NCBI GenBank assembly: GCA_003449615.1
Contig: DMHA01000348.1
Coordinates: 1-14,065, forward strand
Length of the DNA: 14,065 bases
Direction: 5' to 3'
Source of the DNA: Flavobacterium sp.
GTDB taxonomy: Bacteria > Bacteroidota > Bacteroidia > Flavobacteriales > Flavobacteriaceae
Each line of letters opens with the position of its first letter. Position 1 is the stretch's first letter. Positions 13,089 to 14,065 of this stretch are shown here, one piece after another. Position numbers and translations under genes: made by a program. Below the pieces are notes generated by a model. The model worked only from the letters and a program-made list of their open reading frames with translations. It did no database searches and was not told the origin of the DNA.

Positions 13089-13958
13089 ATGGAAGAAATC
13101 GCAAAAGCATTGGAACTCAGAAATGAATTGGACAATTTGCGTCCGATTGATAAAGAAAAGGAAGCGATTATAATGCAAAAATTTCGTTTGGATTGGAATT
13201 ATCATTCCAATCATTTGGAGGGAAACTCACTTACTTATGGCGAAACCAAAGCATTGATTTTGTTTGGAATTACTGCTCTAGGCAAGCCACTCAAAGACAC
13301 TTTAGAAATTACAGGTCATAACGAAGCTATCAATTGGGTAATCGATTTGGTAAAAGGAGAACGTCCGTTGACGGAAAATTTTATTCGAGAATTACATTCG
13401 CTTTTGCTAAAAGAACCCTACGAAGTTGATGCTATAACACCCGATGGAAAACCAACCAAAAAATTAATTACAGTTGGAAGCTATAAAACCACAGCTAATC
13501 ACGTCAAAACAAAAACTGGCGAAATTTTTTATTTTGCGACACCAGAAGAAACGCCAGCAAAAATGCACGATTTGCTGAGTTGGTATAGCCAAAAAACAAA
13601 AGAAGAAAACATTAATCCAATTCTTCTTGCAGCAGAATTCCATTATCGCTTTATCCGAATTCATCCTTTTGATGATGGAAATGGAAGAACAGCCCGAATC
13701 CTGATGAATTTTATTTTGATGCAATTTGGTTTTCCTCCAGTAATTATCAAAACCGAAGACAAAGCCAATTATTTTGCCGCTTTACAAATGGCCGATGCTG
13801 GAAATATTGAAGCTTTTGTGACTTACATTGCCCAAAACTTGGTTCGTTCTCTCGAAATAATGATTTCAGGAGCCAAAGGAGAGAGTATCGAGGAAGAAGA
13901 TATTTCTAAGCAAATTGCAGCGTTGGAACAAAAAATTGCTGCATTGAAAAATAAATAA
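13089..13958 (+). CDS. Fic family protein, class II-like
   Basis: Fic proteins usually transfer AMP from ATP to a hydroxyl residue of a target protein. The 289-residue product contains the complete catalytic motif HPFDDGNGRTAR (192-203), with H192 as the base. The N-terminal stretch SNHLEGN (40-46) fits the class II inhibitory helix motif (S/T)xxxE(G/N), whose Glu (E44) blocks ATP binding, so the protein is probably self-inhibited and needs no separate antitoxin. The target-binding flap is around 122-150 (KLITVGSYKT). The C-terminal 270-289 is a short coiled-coil-like tail (ISKQIAALEQKIAALKNK). There is no signal peptide. It stands alone after a good promoter, and no FicA-like gene is adjacent. 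The target is unknown. Confidence 0.92.
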   Translation: MEEIAKALELRNELDNLRPIDKEKEAIIMQKFRLDWNYHSNHLEGNSLTYGETKALILFGITALGKPLKDTLEITGHNEAINWVIDLVKGERPLTENFIRELHSLLLKEPYEVDAITPDGKPTKKLITVGSYKTTANHVKTKTGEIFYFATPEETPAKMHDLLSWYSQKTKEENINPILLAAEFHYRFIRIHPFDDGNGRTARILMNFILMQFGFPPVIIKTEDKANYFAALQMADAGNIEAFVTYIAQNLVRSLEIMISGAKGESIEEEDISKQIAALEQKIAALKNK

Positions 13959-13961
13959 TTT

Positions 13962-14045
13962 CAATAGCAATATCAATGACAATATCAATGGCAATGTCAA
14001 TATCAATGTCAATTGCAATGTCAATATCAATGTCAATTGCAATCT
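13962..14045. repeat. CAATNN hexamer array, 14 units
   Basis: Fourteen uninterrupted 6-bp units of the form CAATNN follow the fic stop by 3 bp. The last eight include a 24-bp super-repeat (CAATAT, CAATGT, CAATTG, CAATGT). CAATTG units add local self-complementarity. Downstream, TCTAAAATCTAAAATCTG continues as a further small repeat to the window end. Minus-strand translation gives a leucine-rich repetitive peptide that I regard as a shadow. Confidence 0.8.
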
Positions 14046-14065
14046 AAAATCTAAAATCTGCAATC

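Noticed and set aside
13866..14063. Minus-strand leucine-rich ORF at the window end
   Set aside because: It is the reverse translation of the CAATNN hexamers plus the antisense of the fic 3' end; no independent coding signal.

Overview
The window looks like a chromosomal piece of a Flavobacterium-type member of the Bacteroidota. It is very AT-rich, the start codons lack Shine-Dalgarno sequences and sit behind A-rich leaders, and several upstream regions match the Bacteroidota promoter form (TTTG or TTG, about 18-23 bp, then TAnnTTTG). The order purN / acpP-fabF-rnc-IPExxxVDY protein-pyk, together with the IPExxxVDY protein itself, also points to flavobacteria. I infer the genus from recall of gene order; it was not searched.

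Left part (1-3710): an accessory-looking region. After a short unrecognised ORF with nested inverted repeats come four tightly packed plus-strand genes: a PD-(D/E)XK nuclease-like protein, a beta-CASP metallo-beta-lactamase-fold (RNase J-like) protein, a 115-residue protein with a WG-like motif, and an HTH-WYL regulator. Two nucleic-acid-enzyme-like proteins beside a WYL regulator make this the best candidate for an undescribed, possibly defensive, system. Convergent to it is rnhA (RNase HI), which starts with TTG right at the end of a degenerate heptamer repeat array.

Middle (4211-5061): a 340-bp gap with the rnhA upstream region and a promoter, then a HipB-like antitoxin gene whose partner hipA survives only as its first and last codons, fused out of frame by a large internal deletion.

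Core block (5062-11016): purN faces left and acpP faces right from one intergenic region. acpP and fabF (fatty acid synthesis), rnc (RNase III), the IPExxxVDY protein, pyk (pyruvate kinase) and nadD (NAD synthesis) follow on the plus strand. Structured elements lie between them: a long imperfect inverted repeat after acpP, a hairpin before fabF, a terminator-like hairpin inside the first codons of rnc, and a perfect 13-bp palindrome after pyk.

Right part (11017-14065): interleaved inverted repeats separate nadD from a minus-strand pair with an 8-nt overlap, a group II PLP-dependent decarboxylase followed by 5-formyltetrahydrofolate cyclo-ligase. A divergent class II-like Fic protein follows, with an 18-bp tandem array upstream and a 6-bp tandem array downstream. 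No rRNA, tRNA, insertion sequence or CRISPR array was seen.
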